Below, one piece after another: positions 1 through 8,773 of a stretch of 64,000 nucleotides of DNA. The stretch lies in the NCBI GenBank assembly GCA_963835885.1, contig CAWIHF010000014.1:57370-121369 (forward strand), read 5' to 3'. The notes beneath the pieces are model-generated. The model was not told the origin of the DNA. It saw only the letters and a list, made by a program, of their open reading frames with translations, and did no database searches. Origin of the DNA: Roseiarcus sp963835885. Lineage in GTDB: Bacteria; Pseudomonadota; Alphaproteobacteria; Rhizobiales; Beijerinckiaceae. The first letter of the stretch is position 1, and every line of letters begins with the position of its first letter. The translations under genes were made by a program, and so were the position numbers.

Positions 1-1
1 C

Positions 2-421
2 GTCTCTTTCCGCTCGATCCTGCCGGCGATGTATATCGGGCTGCCGTCGCTCTACGGCAGCTGGCTTCAGCTCTTTTTCGGCTGCACCCAGCATCTCGGA
101 CTCGCCGAGGACGTGCTCGACCACCGCCTCAACTCCCGCACCATCTACATGAATCCGATCTTCCGTTTCCTCTACTGGAACATGAACTATCACGTGGAGC
201 ATCACCTCTTCCCGCTGATTCCCTATCACGCGCTGCCGAAGCTGCACGAGGCGATCAAGGCGGACTGTCCGACGCCCTATCCGAGCACCATCGCCGCTTA
301 TCGCGAGATCATTCCGGCGCTTGCGCGGCAACTGAAGGATCCGACATATTACGTGCGGCGCGAATTGCCGCCGTCGGCGCGGTCGGCGCCGAAGAGTCCC
401 GCCAAGGCGGCGAAAGCCTGA
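2..421 (+). CDS. Fatty acid desaturase, C-terminal part (start lies before the window)
   Basis: The reading frame is open from the first bases, so only the last ~140 residues are present. It carries the third histidine box of membrane di-iron desaturases, NMNYHVEHHLFP at about residues 60-71 of the visible part, followed by the usual cytosolic tail. Desaturases of this class insert double bonds in acyl chains or act as related hydroxylases. The Rieske ferredoxin 11 bp downstream is probably its electron donor, since this pairing is common in alphaproteobacteria. The substrate cannot be told from this fragment. Confidence 0.85.
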   Translation, partial: VSFRSILPAMYIGLPSLYGSWLQLFFGCTQHLGLAEDVLDHRLNSRTIYMNPIFRFLYWNMNYHVEHHLFPLIPYHALPKLHEAIKADCPTPYPSTIAAYREIIPALARQLKDPTYYVRRELPPSARSAPKSPAKAAKA

Positions 422-432
422 GGAGCGCCCTG

Positions 433-750
433 ATGACCGACACCTGGATCGACGCCGGAGCGGCCGACAGCATCTTGCGAGAAGATGTCGGGCGCTTCGA
501 CCACGACGGCCGTTCTTACGCCATCTACCGGACGGAGGACGACCGCTATTTCGCCACCGACGGCCTCTGCACACACGAACAGGTCGAACTCGCCGACGGC
601 TTCGTTTCGGGTACGATCATCGAGTGCCCGATGCACAACGGCCGCTTCGACTTCACCACCGGCGAAGCCAAGGGCGCGCCGGCCTGCGTCAATCTCCTCA
701 CCTATCCGGTGAAGCTCGAGGGTGGACGGATTCTCCTGAAAGTCGATTGA
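433..750 (+). CDS. Rieske [2Fe-2S] ferredoxin (MocE/NdoA-type)
   Basis: A 105-residue protein with both Rieske cluster motifs: CTHE at about residues 46-49 and CPMHNGRFD about 17 residues further, giving the Cys-His/Cys-His ligand set. Length and lack of other domains fit a soluble dioxygenase-type ferredoxin that passes electrons to an oxygenase or desaturase. It begins 11 bp after the desaturase stop and probably shares its mRNA, so I infer it feeds that desaturase. A reductase partner is not seen in the window. Confidence 0.9.
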   Translation: MTDTWIDAGAADSILREDVGRFDHDGRSYAIYRTEDDRYFATDGLCTHEQVELADGFVSGTIIECPMHNGRFDFTTGEAKGAPACVNLLTYPVKLEGGRILLKVD

Positions 751-840
751 GACCCACGGTTTCGAGACTTCCCTCTGGCGTGGATTGTCGCCCGTTGCTA
801 TGGGCGACAACGGACGTGACGGACGAGGGAGGAGCGCGCG

Positions 841-1602
841 ATGAGGATCTCCGGGGCGGCTGCGATCGTGACGGGGGGAGGGTCGGGGCTCGGCCGGGCG
901 ACTGCGGAGGCGCTTGCCGCAAAGGGGGCGCGCATTGCGGTTTTCGACCTCAATGCGGCCGCAGCGGCAGAAGCCGCGAAGGCGATCGGCGGCCTCGCGG
1001 TGGTCTGCGACGTCGCCGACGACGCTTCGGCCACGGCTGCGGTCGCAAAGGCGGAAGAAGCGCACGGAGCGGCTCGCGTGCTCGTGAACTGCGCCGGCAT
1101 CGGCACGGCGGTTCGCGTCGTCAGCCGGGACGGGGCGCCGGCGCCACTCGCCGATTTCGAGAAGGTGATCCGGGTTAATCTTGTCGGCACCTTCAATATG
1201 ATCCGGCTCGTCGCGGCTTCGATGGGCAAGCTCGAGCCAGTCGACGGCGACCGCGGAGTCATCATCTCAACCGCATCGGTCGCTGCTTACGAAGGGCAGA
1301 TCGGCCAGGCTGCCTATTCGGCCTCGAAGGGTGGGGTGGTGGCGATGACGCTGCCGATCGCGCGCGAACTCGCCCGCATCGCTGTTCGCGTCAACGCGAT
1401 TGCGCCTGGAATTTTCATGACGCCGATGCTCGCCGGCTTGCGTCAGGATGTGCAAGATTCGCTTGGCGCGTCGGTGCCGTTTCCCGCGCGCCTCGGCGCG
1501 CCTGCCGAATACGCCGCGCTTGCAGTTCACATCGTGGAGAACGGCTACATCAACGGCGAGACGATCCGCATCGACGGCGCGCTTCGCATGGCGCCGAGAT
1601 AG
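841..1602 (+). CDS. SDR-family dehydrogenase, 3-hydroxyacyl-CoA dehydrogenase type-2-like
   Basis: A 253-residue classical short-chain dehydrogenase. It shows the TGGGSGLG nucleotide-binding motif at residues 11-18, an NCAGIG motif near residue 83, a catalytic Ser followed by YSASKGG (YxxxK) near residues 156-162, and a C-terminal INGETIRIDG segment. The sequence type (GLGRATAE, FDLN, GVIISTASVAAYEGQ) is that of HSD17B10/3-hydroxy-2-methylbutyryl-CoA dehydrogenases, which oxidise short 3-hydroxyacyl-CoAs with NAD in isoleucine and fatty-acid breakdown. An AGGGAGGAG-rich ribosome site precedes the ATG. The nearby valine genes fit a branched-chain catabolic role. Confidence 0.85.
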   Translation: MRISGAAAIVTGGGSGLGRATAEALAAKGARIAVFDLNAAAAAEAAKAIGGLAVVCDVADDASATAAVAKAEEAHGAARVLVNCAGIGTAVRVVSRDGAPAPLADFEKVIRVNLVGTFNMIRLVAASMGKLEPVDGDRGVIISTASVAAYEGQIGQAAYSASKGGVVAMTLPIARELARIAVRVNAIAPGIFMTPMLAGLRQDVQDSLGASVPFPARLGAPAEYAALAVHIVENGYINGETIRIDGALRMAPR

Positions 1603-1619
1603 GGCAGGGGAGATAGCGA

Positions 1620-2389
1620 TGCCAGGAGAGAGCAGGGCGCCTGGCGGGAAAAACGGCGCTTATCACCGGCGCTGCGTCCGGCATCGGCCGCGCCACCGCG
1701 GCCTTGTTCCACGCCGAGGGCGCAAGGGTTGCCGCGACCGATCGCAACGAGCAGGGCCTTGCCGCCTTGGGGGCCGACGCCGATCTCGTCGCTGCCGCAG
1801 GACGTGACCGACGAACTCCGCTGGCGGCAGGTCGTCGACGCGGTCGTGGAAGCATTCGGCCGCCTCGACATTCTGGTCAACAGCGCCGGCATTGCGGTAC
1901 GAAGGGCAACATAGAGACGGCAGACGCTGGCCGACTGGCGCAAAACACAGGCGGTAAATGTCGAGGGCACCTTTCTCGGCTGCCGTGAGGCGGTGCGCGC
2001 GATGAAGGCGACGGGCGGCGGCTCGATCGTCAATCTTTCCTCCGTCGCCGGCATCATTGGCGACGCGCAGACGATCGCCTATTGCGCCAGCAAGGGCGCG
2101 GTCAGGCTGCTAACCAAGTCCGCGGCGCTTCACTGCGGACGCACCGGCTACAACATCCGGCTGAATTCGGTGCACCCTTCTTTCGCCGACACGGCGATGG
2201 TGCGGGAACTGATCGCCAGCACGAAGAACCCCGAACGCGTGCGCGAGGGGCTCGACGCGCGCCGCGCCGATCGGGCGTCTCGGCCGGGCGGAGGAAGTCG
2301 CCAACACGATCCTCTTTCTGGCGAGCGACGAATTGTCGTTCACCACGGGGGCCGAGTTCATGGTCGACGGCGGGTTGACGGCGCAGTGA
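1620..2389 (+). pseudogene. SDR-family dehydrogenase, multiply frameshifted
   Basis: Pieces of one ~255-residue SDR lie in successive frames. The Rossmann start (TALITGAASGIGRA) lies near 1645-1690, an LVNSAGIA segment near 1870-1900, the catalytic region (SIVNLSSVAGI...YCASKGA) at 2025-2105, and the C-terminus (EEVANTILFLASD to GAEFMVDGGLTAQ) ends at 2389. At least three shifts are needed to join them, at about 1790, 1910 and 2270. The product type is an NAD(P)-dependent hydroxysteroid/glucose dehydrogenase-like SDR. It follows the intact SDR by 17 bp. So many shifts in one gene point to a dead gene or poor local sequence. Confidence 0.75.
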
Positions 2390-2497
2390 GGGGCGTTCCG
2401 CAGCTGCGAGAAGGGCAATTGCGAAGCGGAAAGGCGCTGACCGGAGTCCCATCCGGCCGCATCGGCAGATTCGATCCTCTCCGCGGTCGCTCAGTCG

Positions 2498-3381
2498 TCA
2501 CAGGAACATCGCCCGATCCCGCGCCACTGCCTTCGCCAAATGCTCGGCGACGGCGCGGATGCGCCCGAGGCCGCGCGTGTCCTCGTGAGTCACGAGCCAA
2601 TAGGCGCGCGTCGCTCGGCGTTCGGGCAGGACGCGCACGAGGTCCTTGAAGCGGCGGACGATGAAGTCGTGAATGACCCCTAAGCCCACGCCCGCGCGCA
2701 ACGCCTCGAGCTGGGTGACTGCGCTCGCGCATTCGAAGCTCGTCGGCGCGCCGTCGTAGAGTTCGCGCACGTAATCGAGCGCGCTCGAGAAGGCGTGCTC
2801 CTCGACATAGCCGATCAGCCGATGTGCGCATTGAGCGCCCGGACGTCGGCTGGCGCGCCATTGCGTTTCACGTAGGCGGCGCTCGCGTAAATTCCGAGCG
2901 TATAGTCGGTGAGTTTTCGCGCGACGAAGCGTCCCGCCTCCGGCTTGTCGAGGCCGACGACGACGTCGACCTCGCGCCGTGCCAGCGGCGTCAATTGGGG
3001 CAGCGGCATCAGCTGCAACCGAACGTGAGGGTGGCGCTCGGCGAAGTCGAGCAAAGCGCCGGTCAGGTAGTAGGTCGAAAATCCGTCCGGCGCGCCGATC
3101 CGCACGTCGCCGGTCAATTCGAGGTCGACACCGGAGATTTCGCCCTGCGCATGCAGGAAGGCGCTCTCCATTTCTTCCGCGGCGCCGAAAAAACGCTCAC
3201 CGGCGCTGGTGAGCTTCGCGCCCGTCGTACGCCGGTCGAAGAGTTTTGCGCCGAGCGCTGCTTCGAGCGCCGCGATCCGGCGGCTGACCGTCGCGTGATC
3301 GAGTTTCAGTCGCTTGGCGGCGGCGACGAACTGGCCGGCTCGGGCGACCGCGAGGAAGACTCTGACGTTGTCCCAGTCCAT
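2498..3381 (-). CDS. LysR-family transcriptional regulator (one frameshift)
   Basis: The N-terminal part has the LysR winged helix-turn-helix (MDWDNVRVFLAVARAG, then AAAKRLKLDHATVSRRIAALE). The effector-binding domain follows, and the frame changes near 2812 between ALNAHIG and the downstream segment beginning GYVEEHAF. Joined length is ~294 residues, normal for LysR. I start at the ATG at 3381 because MDWDNVRVF is the typical LysR opening; an upstream extension is only open frame. It is divergent from mmsA with a 112-bp gap, so it probably controls the valine genes. The single shift may be a sequencing indel. Confidence 0.8.
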
Positions 3382-3436
3382 CGGCGATGGCTTAGCACAT
3401 TTTCGCACAGCCGCTGCGCGCTCTCTCTGATTGCTG

Positions 3437-3455
3437 TGCGCAAAGTCCAAGCGCA
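3437..3455. promoter_or_regulatory. Candidate LysR operator (inverted repeat)
   Basis: A perfect inverted repeat TGCGC-N9-GCGCA lies between the divergent LysR gene and mmsA, 38 bp before the mmsA start. Size and place suit a LysR-type site, but no consensus for this regulator is known to me. Confidence 0.3.
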
Positions 3456-3493
3456 TAAAGCAGCCCGACAAACCTTCGAGAAGGGAGCGGAAC

Positions 3494-4992
3494 ATGATTG
3501 AGTACGGGCATTTCATTGGCGGCAAGCACGTCGCCGGAAAGTCGGGACGCACGGGCGAAGTCTTTCAGCCGATGGACGGCACGGTGCGTGGTTCAGTGGC
3601 GCTCGCCTCCAAGGCGGAAGTTCGCGCTGCGGTTGAAAACGCCAAGGCGGCGCAGCCGGCCTGGGCTGCGATCAATCCCCAGCGCCGCGCCCGCGTGCTG
3701 ATGAAGTTTCTGGACGTCATCGCCAAGAACAACGACGAACTCGCCGAGATTCTCGCGCGCGAGCATGGCAAGACGATCGCCGACGCCAGGGGCGACGTCC
3801 AGCGAGGAGTCGAAGTGGTCGAATTCGCGCTTGGCGTGCCGCATCTGATGAAGGGCGAATATACCGACGGCGCCGGTCCCGGCATCGACATCTATTCGCT
3901 GCGCCAGCCGCTCGGCGTTGTCGCCGGCATCACGCCGTTCAACTTCCCGGCGATGATCCCCTTGTGGAAGCTCGCGCCGGCCATCGCCTGCGGCAACGCC
4001 TTTATCCTGAAGCCGTCCGAGCGCGATCCAGGCGTGCCGATGAAGCTCGGCGAGCTTTTCGTCGAGGCCGGCGGACCACCCGGAATTCTCAATGTCGTCA
4101 ACGGCGACAAGGAAGCGGTCGACGCGATTCTCGACGATCCAGACATCCAGGCGATCGGCTTCGTCGGCTCGACCCCGATCGCCCACTACATTTATTCGCG
4201 CGGCACGGCGAGCGGCAAGCGGGTGCAATGCTTCGGCGGCGCCAAAAATCATATGGTCGTCATGCCCGACGCCGATATGGACCAGACGGTCGACGCGCTG
4301 ATCGGGGCTGGCTACGGCTCGGCTGGCGAGCGGTGCATGGCGATCTCGGTCGCGGTGCCGGTCGGCCAGAAGACGGCCGATGAGCTCATGCGGCGCATGA
4401 TTCCGCGCGTCGATTCGCTGAAGATCGGCCCGTCGACCGACGCCTCCGCCGACTATGGTCCCGCTCGTCACCAAGGCCGCGCTCGACAAGGTGCGCGGCT
4501 ACGTCGACCTTGGTCTCAGCGAGGGCGCGAAGCTCGCCGTCGATGGGCGCGGCTTTAAGATGCAGGGCTACGAGAACGGCTTCTATATGGGAGGCTGTCT
4601 CTTCGACCATGTCACGAAGGACATGCGCATCTACAAGGAAGAGATTTTCGGCCCGGTGCTTTCGGTCGTGCGCGCGCACGATTATTCGGAGGCGCTTGGC
4701 CTCTGCAACGACCATGAGTACGGCAACGGCGTCGCGATCTTCACCCGCGACGGCGACGCCGCTCGCGATTTCGCCAGCAAGGTCAAGGTCGGCATGGTCG
4801 GCGTCAATGTGCCGATCCCGGTGCCGGTCGCCTACTATACCTTTGGCGGCTGGAAGCGGTCCGGCTTCGGCGACCTCAACCAGCACGGGCCGGACTTCGA
4901 TCCGCTTCTACACGCGCACCAAGACGGTGACCGCTCGCTGGCCGTCGGGCATCAAGGATGGGGCGCAGTTCAGCATCCCCACGATGGCGTGA
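3494..4992 (+). CDS. mmsA: Methylmalonate-semialdehyde dehydrogenase (two frameshifts)
   Basis: CoA-acylating aldehyde dehydrogenase that converts methylmalonate semialdehyde to propionyl-CoA in valine (and thymine) breakdown. The joined product is ~498 residues, the family length. Visible signatures are ITPFNFPAMIPLW, the catalytic loop GSAGERCMA with the nucleophilic Cys, and the C-terminal KTVTARWPSGIKDG. The frame changes near 4460 (after SADYGP) and again near 4897 (after LNQHGPD), each consistent with one extra base. The start follows an AAGGGAGCGG ribosome site. The gene is divergent from a LysR regulator and close to acyl-CoA dehydrogenase and mmsB genes, which supports the assignment. 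Confidence 0.88.
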
Positions 4993-5037
4993 GCCGAGGG
5001 TCCAGGCGTTGGCTGGACGCTGGCTGCATGTGGGCGG

Positions 5038-5388
5038 TTAGAACCGAAACAACGGCGTGCCGGGGACGCCGAACTGATCGACGAGTCGCTCCCGCCCGCG
5101 GTAGCCCGCGAACGTCCCCTCGACAGGTGAAGGCTGGTTGAAAGTGCTGGTCACGTAGTTGTTGCCGTAGCCGACGTTCGCTTCCGGGCCAAGGGTAAGC
5201 CAGGAGGGAGTTCCTTTGTGCACCGTGATCTGACGGCCTTGCTCTTTCGGCTTCTCGACCCGGTGGCGGTGGCCCGCCCTGGCGTGGATCGTCGACTGTT
5301 TCGCGATCTGGGCTTCGGCCTGCGCGGCGGGCGCGGATAATGCGAACGCAAAAAGGGCTGCGCCCATGAATTGAATCGGATGCATCAT
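5038..5388 (-). CDS. Small secreted protein, unknown function
   Basis: A 116-residue product with a clear signal peptide (hydrophobic FMGAALFAFALSAPAAQA, cleavage likely after AQA at ~24). The mature part is basic at first (HARAGHRHRVEKPKEQGR) and ends in aromatic, Gly-rich sequence (VGYGNNYVTSTFNQP...GTPLFRF). I do not recognise a domain. It lies on the opposite strand between mmsA and the acyl-CoA dehydrogenase and interrupts the catabolic set, so it is probably transcribed alone. Confidence 0.6.
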   Translation of the reverse strand: MMHPIQFMGAALFAFALSAPAAQAEAQIAKQSTIHARAGHRHRVEKPKEQGRQITVHKGTPSWLTLGPEANVGYGNNYVTSTFNQPSPVEGTFAGYRGRERLVDQFGVPGTPLFRF

Positions 5389-5636
5389 GATCTCGCCCTT
5401 TGCCCGCTCGAGTCGGCGGTCCCGAGCCCTCCATGACCCTAAGCGGGTGAACAGGAGTACCGCAATGCGGCGCCGCGGGCAGAAAATCAAGAATGCGGCG
5501 ATCTCAGCCCGTGCGGCTTGGCCCAGGTCAAGCTGTCAACCGTCGTCGCGTCGAAGAGCCGATTGCAGTGGGAGCCGCGCTGGGGCAATGTCCAGCGAAG
5601 GCATATGCACCAAAAAAAGCAAAGCCAAGGTCTGCG

Positions 5637-6773
5637 ATGTTCTCTCTCACATCCGATCACATTGTCGTGCGGGACATGGCGAAGGCTTTTGCCGACGACC
5701 GCATCGCGCCGAACGCACTCAAGTGGGATGAGGCCGAGCACTTTCCCGTCGACGTTCTGCGCGAAGCAGCGGCGCTCGGCATGGCGACGATCTACGTGCG
5801 CCAGAACCATGGCGGGAGCGGCATGACGCGTCTCGACGCTACGCTCATCTTCGAAGCGCTGGCGACCGGCTGTCCCTGTGTCGCCTCGTTCCTGTCGATC
5901 CACAACATGGTGGCCTGGGTTGTCGACCGCTTCGGCTCGCCCGAGTTGCAAAGGCGCTACCTGCCGCGGCTCGCGAGCATGGAGCTCATTGCGAGCTATT
6001 GCCTGACGGAGCCCGGCGCAGGCTCCGACGCTGCGGCGCTGACGACGCGCGCACGGCGCGACGGCGACGGCTATGTGTTGGACGGCGTCAAGCAGTTCAT
6101 CTCGGGGGCTGGCGCGAGCGACGTCTATCTCGTCATGGCGCGCACTGGGGATGGGGGCGCAAGCGGCGTCTCGGCTTTCATGGTCGATAAGGAATCGCCG
6201 GGTCTCAGCTTCGGCGCCAACGAGAAGAAGATGGGCTGGCGCGCGCAGCCGACGCGCCAGGTGATCATGGAGAACATGCGCGTGCCGGCCGCAAATCTCG
6301 TTGGAGCGGAGGGCGACGGCTTCAAGATCGCCATGGCCGGGCTCGATGGCGGACGGCTCAACATCGGCGCATGCTCGATCGGCGGCGGACAGGCGGCGCT
6401 CGATAAGGCGATCGCCTATATGCGCGAGCGCAAGGCGTTCGGACGGCGCATTGCCGACTTCCAGGCGCTGCAGTTCCGTGTCGCCGACATCGCGACCTCG
6501 CTCGAGACGGCGCGTGCGATGCTCTGGCGCGCGGCGAGCGCACTCGATGAGAGCGCGCCGGAGGCGACGCAACTCTGCGGCATGGCGAAGCGTGTCGCCA
6601 CCGACGCCGGCTTCAACGCGGCCAACGACGCGCTGCAACTATTTGGCGGGTACGGCTATCTCGCCGATTACGGAGTCGAGAAGCTGGTGCGAGACCTGCG
6701 CGTGCATCAGATTCTCGAGGGAACCAACGAGATCATGCGCGTGATCGTGGCGCGCAGTTTGATCGAGAACTGA
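5637..6773 (+). CDS. Acyl-CoA dehydrogenase, isobutyryl-CoA dehydrogenase-like
   Basis: A 378-residue acyl-CoA dehydrogenase with the usual order: N-terminal helices, the FAD-binding segment SYCLTEPGAGSDAAAL at about 121-136, the middle beta domain, then the C-terminal helical domain with LQLFGGYGYL and QILEGTNEIMR. The Glu in LEGTNEI is the place of the catalytic base in short/branched-chain members. I choose the ATG at 5637 because MFSLTSDHIVVRDMA matches family starts and an AAGG site precedes it; the frame stays open further upstream. Between mmsA and mmsB it most likely oxidises isobutyryl-CoA to methacrylyl-CoA in valine breakdown. Confidence 0.88.
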   Translation: MFSLTSDHIVVRDMAKAFADDRIAPNALKWDEAEHFPVDVLREAAALGMATIYVRQNHGGSGMTRLDATLIFEALATGCPCVASFLSIHNMVAWVVDRFGSPELQRRYLPRLASMELIASYCLTEPGAGSDAAALTTRARRDGDGYVLDGVKQFISGAGASDVYLVMARTGDGGASGVSAFMVDKESPGLSFGANEKKMGWRAQPTRQVIMENMRVPAANLVGAEGDGFKIAMAGLDGGRLNIGACSIGGGQAALDKAIAYMRERKAFGRRIADFQALQFRVADIATSLETARAMLWRAASALDESAPEATQLCGMAKRVATDAGFNAANDALQLFGGYGYLADYGVEKLVRDLRVHQILEGTNEIMRVIVARSLIEN

Positions 6774-6807
6774 GCTCTGCGCGTGCAAAACCACATTGGG
6801 GAAGCCG

Positions 6808-7698
6808 ATGTCGAAAGTCGCATTTCTGGGTCTGGGGAACATGGGCGGACCGATGGCCGTCAATCTCGTTAAGGCCGGCCATGCGGTTAACGGCTTCGAC
6901 CTCGTCGAGGCGGCAAAGCAGGCGGCGTCGACCTCCGGCGTCTCGATCGCAGCTAGCGCGCGCGACGCCGTTGCGGGAGTGGATGCGATCGTGACCATGT
7001 TGCCGGCAGGACGGCACGTGCTTGCGAGCTGGGCCGATTTTCTGCCCGCGGCTCCGAAGGGAGCGCTGGTGATCGATAGTTCGACGATCGACGTCGACAG
7101 CGCCAAGCGCGCCCACGAGGCGGGCTCTGCCGCAGGAGTGCTGACGCTCGACGCGCCGGTGTCGGGTGGCGTCGGCGGCGCGACCGCCGGGACGCTCACT
7201 TTCATGTGCGGCGGCTCGCCCGAGGCGTTCGACAAGGCCAAGCCGGTCCTCGAGGCGATGGGCAAGCGCATCGTCCATTGCGGGGGCGCGGGTGCGGGGC
7301 AGGCGGCGAAAATCTGCAACAACATGATCCTCGGCGCGACGATGATTGCGACCTGCGAAGCCTTCGTGCTCGCCGAAAAGCTTGGCCTGTCCGCACAGGC
7401 CCTGTTCGACGTCGCCTCGAACTCTTCGGGCCAGTCCTGGTCGCTGACGAGCTATTGCCCTGTCCCCGGCCCAGTCCCCGCGTCGCCGGCCAATCGCGAC
7501 TACAAGCCCGGCTTTGCCGCGAGCCTGATGCTGAAGGATCTGCGGCTTGCGCAGGAGGCCGCGGCCAGCGCCGGCGCCGCGACCCCGCTCGGAGCCGAAA
7601 CCGCGCAGCTCTACGCCCTGTTCGTCGCGGCGGGCCATGGCGGCGACGACTTTTCCGGGGTGATCAATTTTCTGAGAGGAGCAGGCGCGTCCGGCTAG
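6808..7698 (+). CDS. mmsB: 3-hydroxyisobutyrate dehydrogenase
   Basis: A 296-residue beta-hydroxyacid dehydrogenase that makes methylmalonate semialdehyde, the substrate of MmsA. It has the Rossmann motif FLGLGNMGGPMA at residues 5-16, the substrate-binding DAPVSGGVGGATAGT near residue 115, and the catalytic Lys in GAGQAAKICNNM near 165-175. A TTG start 12 bp upstream would add four residues, but the ATG at 6808 gives the standard beginning. It starts 34 bp after the acyl-CoA dehydrogenase and is probably cotranscribed. Enoyl-CoA hydratase and 3-hydroxyisobutyryl-CoA hydrolase genes of the pathway are not in the window. Confidence 0.92.
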   Translation: MSKVAFLGLGNMGGPMAVNLVKAGHAVNGFDLVEAAKQAASTSGVSIAASARDAVAGVDAIVTMLPAGRHVLASWADFLPAAPKGALVIDSSTIDVDSAKRAHEAGSAAGVLTLDAPVSGGVGGATAGTLTFMCGGSPEAFDKAKPVLEAMGKRIVHCGGAGAGQAAKICNNMILGATMIATCEAFVLAEKLGLSAQALFDVASNSSGQSWSLTSYCPVPGPVPASPANRDYKPGFAASLMLKDLRLAQEAAASAGAATPLGAETAQLYALFVAAGHGGDDFSGVINFLRGAGASG

Positions 7699-8281
7699 AA
7701 ATCGAGGCTGGGCGGGCGTTGACAGTGACTGTCGGTGACGGGCCGGCGTTTCTGAGCCTCGCCAGCGGACAGTCAATTTTAAAGTCGATGTCCGCCGGAG
7801 CAACAGCGCTTTGATTGTAGGCAGAAGTGTCGCTCGGGTCGGCGGCGCCGCCTATTCCGCAGTGGCGCACTGCCGGCGGCTGGAGGCTCTCCGGGCCGGC
7901 GCACTCGGCAGATGCCTTGTGAATGCATGTCGATGGCGGACTTCAGTCGGCGCGCCTCTTTCGCCGCGTTATTTTTGATGCGGCGCCAGAGGTCGGCGGC
8001 GCTTTTTCGCAAATTTTGCCGCCGTTGTTCAGCGAAGCAGAACGCCCAAACCTGGACAATTTTCCGAGACTATAAGAAGAAAAATGAATGTCTATTCATA
8101 TTCATTGGTGAAACCGGTAGTCTTCGTCAAAGAATTCGCGCCGGGGCGCCGCATGGCCGTCTTTCGATCAAAATGCGGCCGAATTGCGGAGCGATGTTCA
8201 TTCTAGGGCCTTAAGGGGCGTTTCAACGCGCGGGCGCGTTTTCGTCCGGTCTCAGTTCTGGATCGGTTTTCGGAGGATGAG
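7699..8281. other. Intergenic stretch without a supported gene
   Basis: About 580 bp. Short open frames exist on both strands, but none has a domain, a good ribosome site or neighbour-like codon use. The 3' half is AT-richer (around 8055-8105) and probably carries the promoter of the downstream Gly-rich gene. Confidence 0.5.
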
Positions 8282-8720
8282 ATGAGCAATAGGGTTTCCA
8301 AGGCGGTCGTCGCCGGACTGGCGGCGCTGTCGCTGACCGTGTCGGTATTCGCTACGATCGAGCCGGTCTCGGCCGCGCAATGGCACGGCGGGGGCGGCGG
8401 CTGGCATGGCGGGGGCATGGGCGGGTGGCACCGTGGTCCCGGCGTATGGCGCGGCGGGCCCGGTGGCTGGCGCGGCGGCTATGCCGGCTGGCATGGCGGC
8501 GGCTATTGGCATCCCGGCTACTGGCGCGGCGGCGTCTGGTACGGCGGTTGGTGGGGCCCGGCGGTTGCGGCGGGCGCTCTGCTCGGAGCGGCCGCTGCCT
8601 ATCCGTATTAGCTACGGCTACGGCTACGGCTACGGCAACGACGGCTGCTGGCAGAATCGCCCGGTCTATTCGGGCGGCGGCGTTTATCTCGGCTATCAGA
8701 TGGTCAATGTTTGCCAGTAA
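8282..8720 (+). CDS. Gly/Trp/Tyr-rich secreted protein, frame broken near the C-terminus
   Basis: A GGAGG site precedes an ATG followed by a signal peptide (VVAGLAALSLTVSVFATIEPVSAAQ). Next come repeats of the WHGGG / WRGG / YWRGG kind and a hydrophobic VAAGALLGAAAA segment, an architecture common in small exported proteins of Rhizobiales. The frame stops at 8609-8611 (TAT TAG). Removing one T there restores a typical end: SYGYGYGYGND, then a Cys-containing tail finishing GYQMVNVCQ at 8720. The break lies at the edge of a CTACGG hexamer run (8613-8636). Function is unknown. Confidence 0.75.
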
Positions 8721-8745
8721 GCGGGCGTTCTGCTGAATGCGGGAA

Positions 8746-8773
8746 GGGCCTCGCGAACGGCGCGGCCTTTTTT
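8746..8773 (+). terminator. Rho-independent terminator
   Basis: A GC-rich stem (GGCCTCGCG with CGCGGCC, loop about 5 nt) is followed directly by six T. It ends the Gly-rich gene and lies just beside the 3' end of the convergent anmK, so it may serve both. Confidence 0.7.

Noticed and set aside
7912..8214. 100-codon frame in the intergenic gap
   Set aside because: No ribosome site, unusual composition and no domain.
8600..8640. CRISPR or tandem-repeat array
   Set aside because: Only four CTACGG units inside a coding region; no spaced repeats anywhere in the window.
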